From Caldimonas caldifontis (GTDB lineage: Bacteria > Pseudomonadota > Gammaproteobacteria > Burkholderiales > Burkholderiaceae_C), in assembly GCF_002930615.1 (NCBI RefSeq), contig NZ_PSNX01000001.1:248001-312000 (forward strand): DNA of 64,000 bases, in the 5' to 3' direction. Of the stretch, positions 40,239 through 49,209 are shown piece after piece. The position numbers and the translations under genes are program-made. Under the pieces are notes generated by a model, which saw only the letters and a program-made list of their open reading frames with translations, made no database searches and was not told where the DNA came from. The first letter of the stretch is position 1. Every line of letters begins with the position of its first letter.

Positions 40239-40741
40239 CGACCTTGCATCTCGACGCCGAGGCGCTCTACCTGGAACTCAAGCAAGGCGTGCGTCCGCTG
40301 CTGCGCGCGGATGCCGTGCTGGTGGGTGTGTGGTCGGGCGGCGCCTGGCTGTCCGAGCGCCTGCAGCACGACCTGGGCCTGCCGGGCGAGCACGGGGTGA
40401 TCTCCAGCGCCTTGCACCGTGACGACTTCGGCTCCCGCGGCCTGTCCGGGGCAGCCGATCACACCCGGCTGCCCTTCGAGGTGAAGGACCGCCACATCGT
40501 GCTGATCGACGACGTGCTCTTCACCGGCCGCACCACGCGCGCCGTGCTCAATGAACTCTTCGACTTCGGTCGCCCGGCCAGCGTGACGCTGGCGGTGCTG
40601 GTCGACCGTGGCGGGCGCGAACTGCCCATCCAGCCCGCGTTCTCCGCCGCCCGCGTGACGCTGCCGGCCACCCAGCGCCTGCGCCTGGCCCGCAACGAGG
40701 CGGGGCGCTTCAGCTTCGACATCCAGACCGCCCAGCTCTGA
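40235..40741 (+). CDS. pyrR: Bifunctional PyrR-type regulator / uracil phosphoribosyltransferase
   Basis: A 168-residue PRT-fold protein related to PyrR, which binds UMP and PRPP. The PRPP loop is [20 protein letters not shown], and [15 protein letters not shown] is the PyrR-typical segment. It starts at the ATG overlapping the ruvX stop. In Firmicutes PyrR attenuates pyr mRNA. I see no PyrR-type anti-antiterminator ahead of pyrB, so here it may act as an enzyme or by another mode. Confidence 0.92.
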   Translation: MTTLHLDAEALYLELKQGVRPLLRADAVLVGVWSGGAWLSERLQHDLGLPGEHGVISSALHRDDFGSRGLSGAADHTRLPFEVKDRHIVLIDDVLFTGRTTRAVLNELFDFGRPASVTLAVLVDRGGRELPIQPAFSAARVTLPATQRLRLARNEAGRFSFDIQTAQL

Positions 40742-40754
40742 GCCCACCGATCCC

Positions 40755-41717
40755 ATGCTCTACAAACGCAATCCTCAGCTGAACAAGAACGGTGAGCTGA
40801 TCCATCTGCTGTCCATCGAGGGCTTGCCGCGCGACGTCATCCACCACATCCTCGACACGGCAGGCACTTTCCTCAGCGTGAACGAACGCGAAGTCAAGAA
40901 GGTGCCGCTGCTGCGCGGCAAGAGTGTCTTCAACCTCTTCTTCGAGAACAGCACGCGCACACGCACCACCTTCGAGATCGCGGCCAAGCGGTTGTCGGCC
41001 GATGTCATCAACCTCGACATCGCGCGCTCGTCCACGGCCAAGGGTGAAAGCCTTCTGGACACCATCGCCAACCTCAGCGCGATGCATGCCGACATGTTCG
41101 TCGTGCGCCACAGCGAGTCGGGGGCGCCTTATCTCATCGCCCAGCACTGCGCGCCGCATGTGCACGTGGTGAACGCCGGCGACGGGCGCCACGCCCACCC
41201 CACGCAGGGCCTGCTGGACATGTACACCATCCGGCACTACAAGAAGGACTTCACCCAGCTCACGGTGGCCATCGTGGGCGACATCGTGCATTCGCGCGTG
41301 GCCCGGTCGGACATTCATGCCTTGTCCATCCTGGGCGTGCCGGAGATCCGTGCGGTGGGTCCCAAGACCCTGGTGCCCGGCGACCTGCGCGAGATGGGCG
41401 TGCGCGTGTGCCACGACCTCAAGGAAGGCCTCAAGGGCGCGGACGTGGTGATCATGCTGCGCCTGCAGAACGAGCGCATGAGCGGCGCGATGCTGCCCAG
41501 CGCTGGCGAATTCTTCAAGAGCTTCGGCCTCACGCCTGACAAGCTGGCCTGGGCCGCGCCCGACGCCATCGTGATGCATCCCGGCCCGATCAACCGCGGC
41601 GTCGAGATCGACTCCGCCGTGGCCGATGGCACCCAGAGCGTGATCCTGCCGCAGGTGACCTTCGGCATCGCCGTGCGCATGGCCGTGATGTCCATCATTG
41701 CCGGAAACGAAGCATGA
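40755..41717 (+). CDS. pyrB: Aspartate carbamoyltransferase catalytic subunit
   Basis: Makes carbamoyl-aspartate, the first committed step of pyrimidine synthesis. It has 320 residues. The carbamoyl phosphate loop is [15 protein letters not shown] and the [11 protein letters not shown] motif is present. The C-terminal aspartate domain has LRLQNERM. It lies 13 bases after pyrR and overlaps the next gene by 4 bases (ATGA). No pyrI regulatory subunit is present, in line with class A ATCases that pair with a dihydroorotase-like chain. Confidence 0.97.
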   Translation: MLYKRNPQLNKNGELIHLLSIEGLPRDVIHHILDTAGTFLSVNEREVKKVPLLRGKSVFNLFFENSTRTRTTFEIAAKRLSADVINLDIARSSTAKGESLLDTIANLSAMHADMFVVRHSESGAPYLIAQHCAPHVHVVNAGDGRHAHPTQGLLDMYTIRHYKKDFTQLTVAIVGDIVHSRVARSDIHALSILGVPEIRAVGPKTLVPGDLREMGVRVCHDLKEGLKGADVVIMLRLQNERMSGAMLPSAGEFFKSFGLTPDKLAWAAPDAIVMHPGPINRGVEIDSAVADGTQSVILPQVTFGIAVRMAVMSIIAGNEA

Positions 41718-43027
41718 AGATCCTGATCAAGAACGGCCGGCTGCTCGATCCGGCCAGCAACACCGACCGCCTGGGCGACGTGGCCATTGCCGCGGGCCGC
41801 ATCGTGGCGCTGGGGTCCGTGAGTCCGGACTTTCACCCCAACCGCACCCTCGACGCGCGAGGCCTCATCGTGGCGCCGGGCCTGGTCGATCTGGCCGCGC
41901 GCCTGCGCGAGCCGGGTCATGAACACGAGGGCATGCTGGAGAGCGAGATGGCCGCGGCCGTGGCCGGCGGCGTCACGAGCCTCGTGTGCCCGCCCGACAC
42001 CGACCCGCCGCTGGACGAGCCTGGACTGGTGGAAATGCTGAAGTTCCGCGCCCGCAACCTCAACCAGGCGCGGGTGTACCCGCTGGGTGCGCTCACGCGT
42101 CAGCTGGCCGGCACCACGCTCACCGAGATGGCCGAACTCACCGAAGCCGGTTGTGTGGGTTTTTCGCAGGCCGAGGTGGCCCTGTCCGACACCCTCATCC
42201 TGCAGCGCGCCCTGCAATATGCCGCCACCTTCGGCTACACCGTCTGGCTGCGCCCTCAGGATGCCCACCTCGGCAAGGGCGTGGCGGCGAGCGGCCCGGT
42301 GGCCACGCGCCTGGGCCTGTCCGGTGTGCCGGTGATTGCCGAAACCATTGCCCTTCACACAATCTTCGAACTCGTGCGTGTCACCGGCGCCCGCGTGCAC
42401 CTGTGCCGCCTGAGCAGTGCGGCGGGTATTGCGCTGGTGCGCGCCGCCAAGGACGAAGGCCTGCCGGTCACCTGCGATGTGAGCGTGAACCAGCTTCACC
42501 TCACCGACGTGGACATCGGCTATTTCAATGCCGACATGCGCCTGACCCCGCCGCTGCGCCAGCAGCGCGACCGTGACGCCATCCGCGAGGCCCTGGCCGA
42601 CGGCACCATCGATGCCCTGGTGAGCGACCACACCCCGGTGGACGATGACCAGAAGACCCTGCCCTTCGGTGAGGCCGAGCCCGGCGCCACCGGCCTGGAA
42701 CTGCTGCTCAGCCTCGCCCTGAAATGGGGGCAGGAAAGCGGCGTGGGCCTGATGCGTCCGCTGGCCGTGCTCACCAGCGAGCCGGTGCGTGTGCTGGGGG
42801 AGGCCCTGGGCTCGCTCGCCTCCAGCACCGGGCGCCTCGTGGAAGGGGGCGTGGCCGACCTTTGTGTCTTTGACCCGCAGGCCAACTGGTCGGTCCACCC
42901 GGCGGCCTTGCGCAGCCAGGGCAAGCACACGCCCTTCAGCGGCTACGAACTGCCCGGCCGCGTGCGCTATACCGTGGTGGCCGGTCAGGTGGCTTATGAG
43001 GCGGCGGCGGAGTCCGTCGCTGCCTGA
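41714..43027 (+). CDS. Dihydroorotase-like protein lacking metal ligands (PyrC', inactive ATCase partner)
   Basis: A 437-residue dihydroorotase fold, start [15 protein letters not shown]. Active enzymes have DxHxHxR, with two zinc histidines. Here residues 59-65 read DLAARLR, so both are Ala and Arg. The later metal histidine of the HxxH segment is also changed ([10 protein letters not shown]), while the catalytic-Asp region SDHTP remains. This matches the inactive PyrC'/PyrX chain that, in Pseudomonas, joins PyrB in a dodecameric ATCase. A separate active dihydroorotase should be encoded elsewhere. It is 2 bases before the plsC gene. Confidence 0.9.
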   Translation: MKILIKNGRLLDPASNTDRLGDVAIAAGRIVALGSVSPDFHPNRTLDARGLIVAPGLVDLAARLREPGHEHEGMLESEMAAAVAGGVTSLVCPPDTDPPLDEPGLVEMLKFRARNLNQARVYPLGALTRQLAGTTLTEMAELTEAGCVGFSQAEVALSDTLILQRALQYAATFGYTVWLRPQDAHLGKGVAASGPVATRLGLSGVPVIAETIALHTIFELVRVTGARVHLCRLSSAAGIALVRAAKDEGLPVTCDVSVNQLHLTDVDIGYFNADMRLTPPLRQQRDRDAIREALADGTIDALVSDHTPVDDDQKTLPFGEAEPGATGLELLLSLALKWGQESGVGLMRPLAVLTSEPVRVLGEALGSLASSTGRLVEGGVADLCVFDPQANWSVHPAALRSQGKHTPFSGYELPGRVRYTVVAGQVAYEAAAESVAA

Positions 43028-43029
43028 GG

Positions 43030-43764
43030 ATGCTGCGCTCCCTGCGTGCCTGCTGGCGCCTCACCCGGGTGATCGTGCACGTGCTGCACGGGCTGGTGAT
43101 CGTGTGGTGGCGTTTCGGCACGTTGGACGCCGCCGGTCGGCGTGAACGGGTGCTGTGGTGGTCCCGCGCGCTGCTGCGCCACCTGGGCATCACACTGGTG
43201 GTGCGAGGCAGCCCGAGGCCCGGCGCCAAGCTGTTCGTTGCCAACCACATCTCGTGGCTGGACATCGTGGCCATCAATGCCACGGCGCCGGCGCGCTTTG
43301 TCTCCAAGGCCGAGGTGAGGCGCTGGCCGGTGCTGCATCGGCTCGTGTCGGCGGCCGACACCCTCTACCTGGAGCGCGAGAAGCGACGTGACGCGCTGCG
43401 TGTCGTGCACCAGGTGGCCGAAGCCCTGCAGGCGGGCGACACCGTGGCGGTTTTCCCGGAGGGCACGACCGGCACCGGTCACGAGCTGCTGCCCTTCCAC
43501 GCCAACATCCTGCAGGCCGCCATCGCCACCGAGACCCCCGTGCAACCCATTGCGCTGCGCTACAGCGACCGCCGCGCCACCATCAGCGCCGCCGTGGCCT
43601 ATGTGGGTGACACCACGCTGGTGCAGTCACTGTGGTGGGTGGCCCGTGCCGACGGGCTGCAGGTGACGGCTACGCTGATTGAAGCGCAGGGCACACGCCA
43701 CCTCGATCGCCGTGCGCTCGCCCAGCGTGTGCGCGGCCTGATCGAAGAGGCGCTGGCCGCCTGA
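43030..43764 (+). CDS. 1-acyl-sn-glycerol-3-phosphate acyltransferase family protein (PlsC-like)
   Basis: Membrane acyltransferase of 244 residues. One N-terminal hydrophobic segment (VIVHVLHGLVIVWW) anchors it. Motif I is NHISWLD (HX4D), the glycerophosphate-binding motif is FPEGTT, and PVQPIALRY is the fourth block. It likely acylates lysophosphatidic acid or a lysophospholipid. It begins 2 bases after the pyrC' stop, so it is read with the pyr operon. It converges on gpmA. Confidence 0.9.
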   Translation: MLRSLRACWRLTRVIVHVLHGLVIVWWRFGTLDAAGRRERVLWWSRALLRHLGITLVVRGSPRPGAKLFVANHISWLDIVAINATAPARFVSKAEVRRWPVLHRLVSAADTLYLEREKRRDALRVVHQVAEALQAGDTVAVFPEGTTGTGHELLPFHANILQAAIATETPVQPIALRYSDRRATISAAVAYVGDTTLVQSLWWVARADGLQVTATLIEAQGTRHLDRRALAQRVRGLIEEALAA

Positions 43765-43774
43765 GGGCAGCAGG

Positions 43775-44518
43775 TCAGGCCTTGCCCTGCTGGGCCACGG
43801 CGGCGGCGGCCTTGGCGGCGGCCTCCGCATCCCCCAGGTAGTAGCTCTTGAGGGGCTTCAGGTCGGCATCGAGTTCATACACCAGCGGGATGCCATTCGG
43901 GATGTTCACGCCGACGATGTCGCTGTCGGAGATGTTGTCCAGGTACTTCACCAGCGCACGGATGCTGTTGCCGTGTGCCGCGATCACCAGGCGCTGGCCC
44001 GAGCGGATGGCCGGGGCGAGCGTCTCGTTCCAGTAGGGCAGCACACGTGCCACGGTGTCCTTCAGGCACTCGGTCAGCGGGATCTCCTCGGGGCGGAGCT
44101 TGGCATAGCGCACATCGCCACGCTGGCCGCGGGGGTCGGAGGCCTCCAGGGCGGGTGGCGGGGTGTCGTAGCTGCGGCGCCAGACGAGCACCTGCTCATC
44201 GCCGTACTGCCTGGCCATGTCGGCCTTGTTCAGCCCCTGCAGCGCGCCATAGTGGCGCTCGTTCAGGCGCCAGGAATTCACCACCGGCAGCCAGGTGCGA
44301 TCCATCTGGTCAAGCACATGCCACAGGGTCCAGATCGCGCGCTTGAGCACCGAGGTGTAGGCCACGTCGAAGTCGTAGCCGGCTTCCTTGAGCAAGCGGC
44401 CAGCCTGCTTGGCCTGCTCCACGCCCGTGGGGGTCAGATCCACGTCTGTCCAGCCGGTGAAGCGGTTCTCCAGGTTCCAGGTGGACTCTCCGTGGCGGAT
44501 GAGCACGAGCTTGTACAT
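43775..44518 (-). CDS. gpmA: 2,3-bisphosphoglycerate-dependent phosphoglycerate mutase
   Basis: Interconverts 3- and 2-phosphoglycerate in glycolysis. It has 247 residues from the ATG at 44518, starting [15 protein letters not shown]. The phospho-histidine motif [18 protein letters not shown] and the second active-site histidine in [14 protein letters not shown] are intact. The C-terminal tail is alanine-rich. The open frame upstream is untranslated leader. Confidence 0.97.
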   Translation of the reverse strand: MYKLVLIRHGESTWNLENRFTGWTDVDLTPTGVEQAKQAGRLLKEAGYDFDVAYTSVLKRAIWTLWHVLDQMDRTWLPVVNSWRLNERHYGALQGLNKADMARQYGDEQVLVWRRSYDTPPPALEASDPRGQRGDVRYAKLRPEEIPLTECLKDTVARVLPYWNETLAPAIRSGQRLVIAAHGNSIRALVKYLDNISDSDIVGVNIPNGIPLVYELDADLKPLKSYYLGDAEAAAKAAAAVAQQGKA

Positions 44519-44580
44519 GCGGCGGATCTCCTCGCGGTCGAAAAGGACGGGCCGGGTGCCCCGTGGGAAACCGCGAATTC

Positions 44581-44586
44581 TATAAT
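44581..44586 (+). promoter_or_regulatory. -10 TATAAT before the rhodanese-grxC-secB-gpsA genes
   Basis: Perfect TATAAT in the 130-base gap between gpmA and the rhodanese gene, pointing to the latter, 63 bases before its ATG. No good -35 is seen. Confidence 0.5.
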
Positions 44587-44648
44587 CCGCCCCCGTTACA
44601 ACCGAGTGCGGCATTGCGCTGCCGCCGAACAGAAGGGCAGACGACGCC

Positions 44649-45053
44649 GTGGACTTCTTCATCAACAACTGGATCCTCATCCTCGCCGCGTTCGTGTCCG
44701 GAGGCCTGCTCGTGTGGCCGCTGGTCACCCGGGGTGCAGCAGGCAGTACCGTCAGCCCGAGCGAGGCGGTGCGGCTCATCAACCGAGAGAAGGGTGTGGT
44801 CATCGATGTGTGCGAGCCTGATGAGTTCGCGAAAGGCCATATCAAGGACGCCCGCAACATCCCCTTTGGTCAGATCGAATCGAGCGCGCAACTGCCTTCG
44901 AACAAGGCCCTGCCTTTGATCGTGGTTTGCGCCACTGGTGCACGCGCGTCGCGTGCCGCCGCTACGCTTCGCAAGGCTGGCTACCAGAACACCCATGTTC
45001 TGGCCGGCGGCATGGCCGGCTGGCGCGAAGCCAACCTGCCGGTCGAGAAGTGA
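44649..45053 (+). CDS. Membrane-anchored rhodanese-like protein
   Basis: A 134-residue protein with one N-terminal transmembrane helix (residues 5-27, [20 protein letters not shown]) and a single rhodanese domain facing the cytoplasm or periplasm. The catalytic Cys is in [33 protein letters not shown] and [14 protein letters not shown] are family blocks. It may carry persulfide or assist thiol chemistry. It heads a conserved set with glutaredoxin and SecB. Confidence 0.92.
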   Translation: MDFFINNWILILAAFVSGGLLVWPLVTRGAAGSTVSPSEAVRLINREKGVVIDVCEPDEFAKGHIKDARNIPFGQIESSAQLPSNKALPLIVVCATGARASRAAATLRKAGYQNTHVLAGGMAGWREANLPVEK

Positions 45054-45073
45054 GCTTTGCGAGGGAGGAGCCT

Positions 45074-45343
45074 GTGCCCACCGTGACGATGTACACCACC
45101 CAGGTGTGCCCTTACTGCCAGCGCGCCAAGCAACTGCTGGCCCAGCGCGGTGTCCAGCAGATCGAGGAGATCCGCGTGGACCTGCAGCCCGAACTGCGCG
45201 AGCGCATGGTCGAGCTCACCGGGCGCCGCACCGTGCCACAGATCTTCATCGGTGACACCCACGTGGGAGGGTGCGACGACCTCTACGCACTCGACCAGCG
45301 GGGAGGGCTCGATCCCCTCCTGAGAGGAGAAGCGACCGCCTGA
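45074..45343 (+). CDS. grxC: Glutaredoxin 3
   Basis: Thiol-disulfide oxidoreductase reduced by glutathione, 89 residues. Active site CPYC is in MYTTQVCPYCQRAKQLL, and the TVPQIFIGDTHVGGCDDLYAL segment carries the cis-proline and glutathione site. I used the GTG at 45074, preceded by GAGGGAGGAG; the next ATG would cut off the first strand. Confidence 0.95.
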   Translation: MPTVTMYTTQVCPYCQRAKQLLAQRGVQQIEEIRVDLQPELRERMVELTGRRTVPQIFIGDTHVGGCDDLYALDQRGGLDPLLRGEATA

Positions 45344-45393
45344 CCTGGCGGTGGCGGCCGAGTCTCCAGGCTCGGCCATAATCGCTGGTCTGC

Positions 45394-45425
45394 AGCCCGC
45401 ACCCATCGGCGGTTGCGGGCTTTTC
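45394..45425 (+). terminator. Terminator-like hairpin between grxC and secB
   Basis: AGCCCGCA (45394-45401) pairs with TGCGGGCT (45414-45421), followed by TTTTC. A -10-like CATAAT (45377-45382) lies just before it, so either grxC ends here or the secB leader carries the stem. Confidence 0.55.
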
Positions 45426-45448
45426 ACTTTCTGAGGATGACTCCCATC

Positions 45449-45925
45449 ATGGCCGAGCAAGACCAAACCCCCGTGTTCCAGATCCAGCGTGTCTACCTGA
45501 AGGACCTCTCGCTCGAGCAGCCCAACTCGCCGCAGATCCTGCTCGAGCAGGAACAGCCGCAAGTGGAGATCAACCTCGGCATCGAGGCGCAACCGGTTGC
45601 CGAAGGCATCTTCGAGGTGGCGGTGGTCGCCACCGTGCACACCAAGATCCAGGACAAGACGCTCTTCCTGGTCGAGGCCAAGGAAGCCGGCATCTTCGAG
45701 ATCCGCAACATCCCGGAAGAGCAGGTCAACCCCATCATCGGCATCGCCTGCCCGCAGATCGTCTATCCCTATCTGCGCGCTGTGGTGGCCGACGCCATCA
45801 CCCGGGCGGGCTTCCCACCGGTGCATCTGGCGGAAGTCAATTTCCAGGCCATGTACGAAGCCCAGCAGGCCCAGGCCCAGGCCCAGGCCAACGGCGGCGG
45901 CTCGCCCATCATCACCAGCGCCTGA
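45449..45925 (+). CDS. secB: Protein-export chaperone SecB
   Basis: Cytoplasmic tetrameric chaperone that keeps preproteins unfolded and hands them to SecA. It has 158 residues from the ATG at 45449 ([20 protein letters not shown]). [20 protein letters not shown] and the [20 protein letters not shown] block are standard. The C-terminal tail is Gln/Ala-rich ([14 protein letters not shown]), where the family often has a SecA-binding tail. An ATG at 45437 is a possible alternative start. Confidence 0.96.
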   Translation: MAEQDQTPVFQIQRVYLKDLSLEQPNSPQILLEQEQPQVEINLGIEAQPVAEGIFEVAVVATVHTKIQDKTLFLVEAKEAGIFEIRNIPEEQVNPIIGIACPQIVYPYLRAVVADAITRAGFPPVHLAEVNFQAMYEAQQAQAQAQANGGGSPIITSA

Positions 45926-45941
45926 GTATCGGGGTGCCTGG

Positions 45942-46940
45942 ATGCCCCTGAAGCTCAGCATCCTCGGCGCCGGCGCCTGGGGCACGGCGCTGGCCATCAG
46001 CGTGGCGCAGCGCCATCCCACGCTGCTGTGGGCGCGTGATGCTGCCCAGGCCGGCGCGTTGGCCGCCGAGCGTCGCAACGCGCGCTATCTGCCGGGTGTC
46101 GCCTTGCCCCCCGGCTTGGAAATCACGTCCGATTTCGATGCTGCCCTGGCCCATGCCCGCGACGGCCTCATCGTGATCGCCACGCCCATGGCAGCGCTGC
46201 GCGAGATGTTGTCGCGGCTGCCGGACGATGCCCGCGCCTGGTGGTTGTGCAAGGGCTTCGAGGCCGGCACCGGCCTGCTGGGCCACGAGGTGGCACGCGA
46301 GGTCTGCCCGCAGGCCCGTGTGGGCGTGCTCTCCGGCCCGAGCTTCGCCCAGGAGGTGGCCCGGTCGCAGCCCACCGCCCTGGTGGCGGCCAGTGCCGAT
46401 CAGGCCCTGCGTGAGGCCGCTGTGGAAGCCTTCCATGGCGACGCGCTGCGCATCTACCCGTCGGCCGATCCGGTTGGCGTGGAGGTGGGGGGGGCGGTGA
46501 AGAACGTGCTGGCCATCGCCACCGGCGTGTGCGATGGCCTCGGGCTCGGGCTCAACGCCCGCGCCGCCCTCATCACCCGCGGCCTGGCCGAGATGACCCG
46601 CCTGGGCTTGGCGCTGGGCGCCCGCCCCGAGACGTTCATGGGCCTGTCCGGTCTGGGCGACCTGGTGCTCACCGCGACGGGCGACCTTTCTCGCAACCGT
46701 CAGGTCGGGCTCCGACTGGCACGCGGCCAGGGCCTGCCCCAGATCCTGGAGGAGCTTGGCCACGTGGCCGAAGGCGTGTACAGCGCCCACACCGTCGTTG
46801 ACCGGGCCCGCCAGGTGGGGGTGGACCTGCCCATCGCGGCCGCCGTGGTGGAACTGATCGAATCGCGGCTGACGGCGCCCGAAGCCGTGCGCCTGCTGAT
46901 GTCGCGCGCCGTCACCGAAGAATTCAGAACATCGGCCTGA
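45942..46940 (+). CDS. gpsA: Glycerol-3-phosphate dehydrogenase (NAD(P)+)
   Basis: Makes sn-glycerol-3-phosphate for phospholipids. It has 332 residues from the ATG at 45942, 16 bases after secB. The dinucleotide-binding start is [16 protein letters not shown], the [10 protein letters not shown] block is present, and the catalytic Lys is in [40 protein letters not shown] is family-typical. The secB-gpsA linkage is widely conserved in proteobacteria. Confidence 0.97.
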   Translation: MPLKLSILGAGAWGTALAISVAQRHPTLLWARDAAQAGALAAERRNARYLPGVALPPGLEITSDFDAALAHARDGLIVIATPMAALREMLSRLPDDARAWWLCKGFEAGTGLLGHEVAREVCPQARVGVLSGPSFAQEVARSQPTALVAASADQALREAAVEAFHGDALRIYPSADPVGVEVGGAVKNVLAIATGVCDGLGLGLNARAALITRGLAEMTRLGLALGARPETFMGLSGLGDLVLTATGDLSRNRQVGLRLARGQGLPQILEELGHVAEGVYSAHTVVDRARQVGVDLPIAAAVVELIESRLTAPEAVRLLMSRAVTEEFRTSA

Positions 46941-46975
46941 GCCCGTGCCCAGGCTTCATCACAAGGAGACAAGCC

Positions 46976-47947
46976 ATGCAACGACGACACCTCCTGGGCG
47001 CAGCCGCTGCAAGCCTGCTGGCCGGCAGCTGGCCGGCCCGGGCCCAGGCCTGGCCGGCGCGCCCCATCCGGATGGTCGTGCCCTTTCCGCCCGGGACCTC
47101 ACCCGACCTGATCGCCCGCATGGTCAGCGAGCCGCTCGGGGCCGCGCTCGGCCAGCCGGTGGTCATCGACAACCGCCCCGGCGCCGGCGGCAACATCGGG
47201 ACCGGGGTGGTGGCCAAGGCCGCGCCGGATGGCTACACCTTCCTGTTCACCATCCAGGGCCCGCTGGTGACGGCCCCCATGCTCAGCAAGAGCCTGCCCT
47301 ACGACCCGGTCAAGGAACTGGCGCCGGTGAGTCTGGTGGCCACGAGCCCCAATGTGCTGGTGGTCGACCCGAAGCTGGGTGTGGAGACGCTGGCCGATTT
47401 CGTGCGGGTGGCCAAGGCCCAGCCCGGCAAGCTCAACTACGGATCGGTGGGCAACGGCAGTGCCTCGCACCTGGCCATGGAACTGTTCAAGACCCGCGCA
47501 GGCATCGACCTCGTGCATGTGCCCTACCAGGGGTTTCCGGCCGTGGTGAACGCCATCCTCGCCGGGCAGGTGCAGGCCGGCTTCATGGTGCCGGGCCTGG
47601 CGATGGGCCAGGTGCGTGCAGGCAAGCTCAAGGCCCTGGGCGTGACGACCCTGGGCCGCAGCAGCGCACTGCCCGAGATGCCGACCTTCGCCGAGCAGGG
47701 CTACGCCGGTTTCGAGGTCATTTCCTGGCAGGCTGTGCTGGCGCCGGCGGGCACGGCCAAGCCCGTCATCGACCGGGTGTCGAGCGAGCTCGTGCGCATC
47801 ATCAAGAGCGACGAGGTGCGCACGAAGATGCTCGGCCAGTACTTCAGCGCGGCCGGGACGGCCCCGCAGGCCTTGGCCAATCTCATGCGCAGCGAGCGCG
47901 AGAACTGGGGCCGCGTGATCCAGGCCGCAGGCGTCCAGCCCGAGTGA
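46976..47947 (+). CDS. Bug/TctC family periplasmic solute-binding protein
   Basis: Periplasmic receptor of the Bug family, greatly expanded in Burkholderiales, 323 residues. AAGGAG precedes the ATG. A signal with a twin-arginine pair (MQRRHLLGAAAASLLAG) ends near ARAQAWP. Family motifs are PIRMVVPFPPGTSPDLIARM, VVIDNRPGAGGNIGTGVVAK and ADGYTF-like PDGYTFLFT. No tctA/tctB membrane genes are adjacent, so it is an orphan receptor with unknown substrate. Confidence 0.92.
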   Translation: MQRRHLLGAAAASLLAGSWPARAQAWPARPIRMVVPFPPGTSPDLIARMVSEPLGAALGQPVVIDNRPGAGGNIGTGVVAKAAPDGYTFLFTIQGPLVTAPMLSKSLPYDPVKELAPVSLVATSPNVLVVDPKLGVETLADFVRVAKAQPGKLNYGSVGNGSASHLAMELFKTRAGIDLVHVPYQGFPAVVNAILAGQVQAGFMVPGLAMGQVRAGKLKALGVTTLGRSSALPEMPTFAEQGYAGFEVISWQAVLAPAGTAKPVIDRVSSELVRIIKSDEVRTKMLGQYFSAAGTAPQALANLMRSERENWGRVIQAAGVQPE

Positions 47948-47961
47948 GGGCCACAGGCGGG

Positions 47962-48432
47962 TCAGCCGCCGCCTTCATAGCCCAGCTGCCGCCAGGCGTC
48001 GAAGACCGCCACCGCCACCGCGTTGCTCAGGTTCAGGCTGCGCTGGCCCGGCCGCATCGGCAGGCGCACGCGCTGTGAGGTCGGGAAACGCTCGAGCAGG
48101 GCGGCATCCAGCCCCCGCGTCTCGCAGCCGAACACCAGCCAGTCGCCCGCCTGCCAGCGCTGCTCGCCCAGCAGGTGGCTGCCCCGCGTCGTGAACGCGA
48201 AGAGACGCTCCGGGGGTGGCCCTGCGCGATCCAGGAAGGCCTCCCAGTGGGCATGGCGCTGGACCGTGGCGTACTCGTGGTAGTCAAGGCCGGCCCGGCG
48301 CATCAGCCGGTCTTCCATCGAAAAGCCCAGCGGTTCAATCAGGTGGAGGCTGCACCCGGTGTTGGCGGCGAGTCGAATGACGTTGCCGGTGTTGGGCGGG
48401 ATCTCGGGCTCGACCAGGACGATGTGGAACAT
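47962..48432 (-). CDS. trmL: tRNA (cytidine(34)-2'-O)-methyltransferase TrmL
   Basis: SPOUT-fold enzyme that 2'-O-methylates the wobble base of two leucine tRNAs. It has 156 residues from the ATG at 48432, where family members normally start (MFHIVLVEPEIPPNTGNVIR). An ATG six codons upstream is an alternative. The knot motifs are VFGCETRGLD and VRLPMRPGQRSLNLSNAVAV. It converges on the Bug gene (14 bases). Confidence 0.95.
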   Translation of the reverse strand: MFHIVLVEPEIPPNTGNVIRLAANTGCSLHLIEPLGFSMEDRLMRRAGLDYHEYATVQRHAHWEAFLDRAGPPPERLFAFTTRGSHLLGEQRWQAGDWLVFGCETRGLDAALLERFPTSQRVRLPMRPGQRSLNLSNAVAVAVFDAWRQLGYEGGG

Positions 48433-48466
48433 GCCGGCATTGTCCTGCATGCCGGCGAGGCGTCCG

Positions 48467-49192
48467 TCAATCCAGAGGCGTACGGGTGAGCACCCAGACG
48501 TGGACTGAACGGGCGCCAGCCTCCCGAAGCACCCGGCTGACCGCCGCGGCCGTGGCGCCGGTGGTCATCACGTCGTCCACCACGGCCACACGGCGGCTGC
48601 GCAAGACGGCCGATGCACCCGGTGTTGCCATGAACGCGCCGCGCAGGTTGCGTTGACGCCCGGCCGGATCCAGGCCGATCTGAGGGGCCGTGCTGCGCCG
48701 GCGCTCGACAAGATCACTTCGGGCTGTCGTCCCTACGTGGTGGGCGACTCGCCAAGCCAGCTCCCAGGCCTGGTTGTAGCCGCGCTCGCTCAGGCGCGCA
48801 CGGGCGAGGGGCACGGGCACGACCAGATCCACACGAGGGTGGCCGGCTTGCGCCACGGCGCGGGCCAGATGTGCGGCCAGGGTGCCTGCCAGATCCAGCC
48901 CGTCATGGAACTTGAGCTGTTCGACCAGGCCTTTCCAGGGGTAGGCATGGGTCCACACCGTGACGGCGCGATCAAAGGGCGGTGCCTCGGCGATGCAGCG
49001 GCCGCATCGTCCCTGTCCGTGTGGCACCTCGATGGCGCACGATGTGCAGCGGGGCAGGGCTTGGTGATGCCGCGCCAGGCAGGCCTGGCACAGCCGAAGC
49101 GCCTGCCAGCTGCGGCAGACGGCGCACTGGCTCGGCAGCCGGTGGCCCAGGCGTTCGGCAGCAAGCACCAGGTCGGAGAAGCGCATGGGCAC
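48467..49192 (-). CDS. comF: ComF family phosphoribosyltransferase-like protein
   Basis: A 241-residue ComF homologue; in competent bacteria ComF helps single-stranded DNA handling during transformation. An N-terminal Cys-rich zinc-ribbon-like region (CAVCRSW, LCQAC, RCTSCAIEV, RCGRC) precedes a phosphoribosyltransferase fold with VPVPLARARLSERGYNQAWE and the PRPP motif VAVVDDVMTTGATAAAV. With type IV pili in the window, a DNA uptake role is possible but unproven. Confidence 0.92.
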   Translation of the reverse strand: MPMRFSDLVLAAERLGHRLPSQCAVCRSWQALRLCQACLARHHQALPRCTSCAIEVPHGQGRCGRCIAEAPPFDRAVTVWTHAYPWKGLVEQLKFHDGLDLAGTLAAHLARAVAQAGHPRVDLVVPVPLARARLSERGYNQAWELAWRVAHHVGTTARSDLVERRRSTAPQIGLDPAGRQRNLRGAFMATPGASAVLRSRRVAVVDDVMTTGATAAAVSRVLREAGARSVHVWVLTRTPLD

Positions 49193-49209
49193 TCAATATA
49201 CTGCCGCGC

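Noticed and set aside
40742-40754. PyrR-binding attenuator before pyrB
   Set aside because: Only 13 bases separate pyrR and pyrB and no hairpin can form there.
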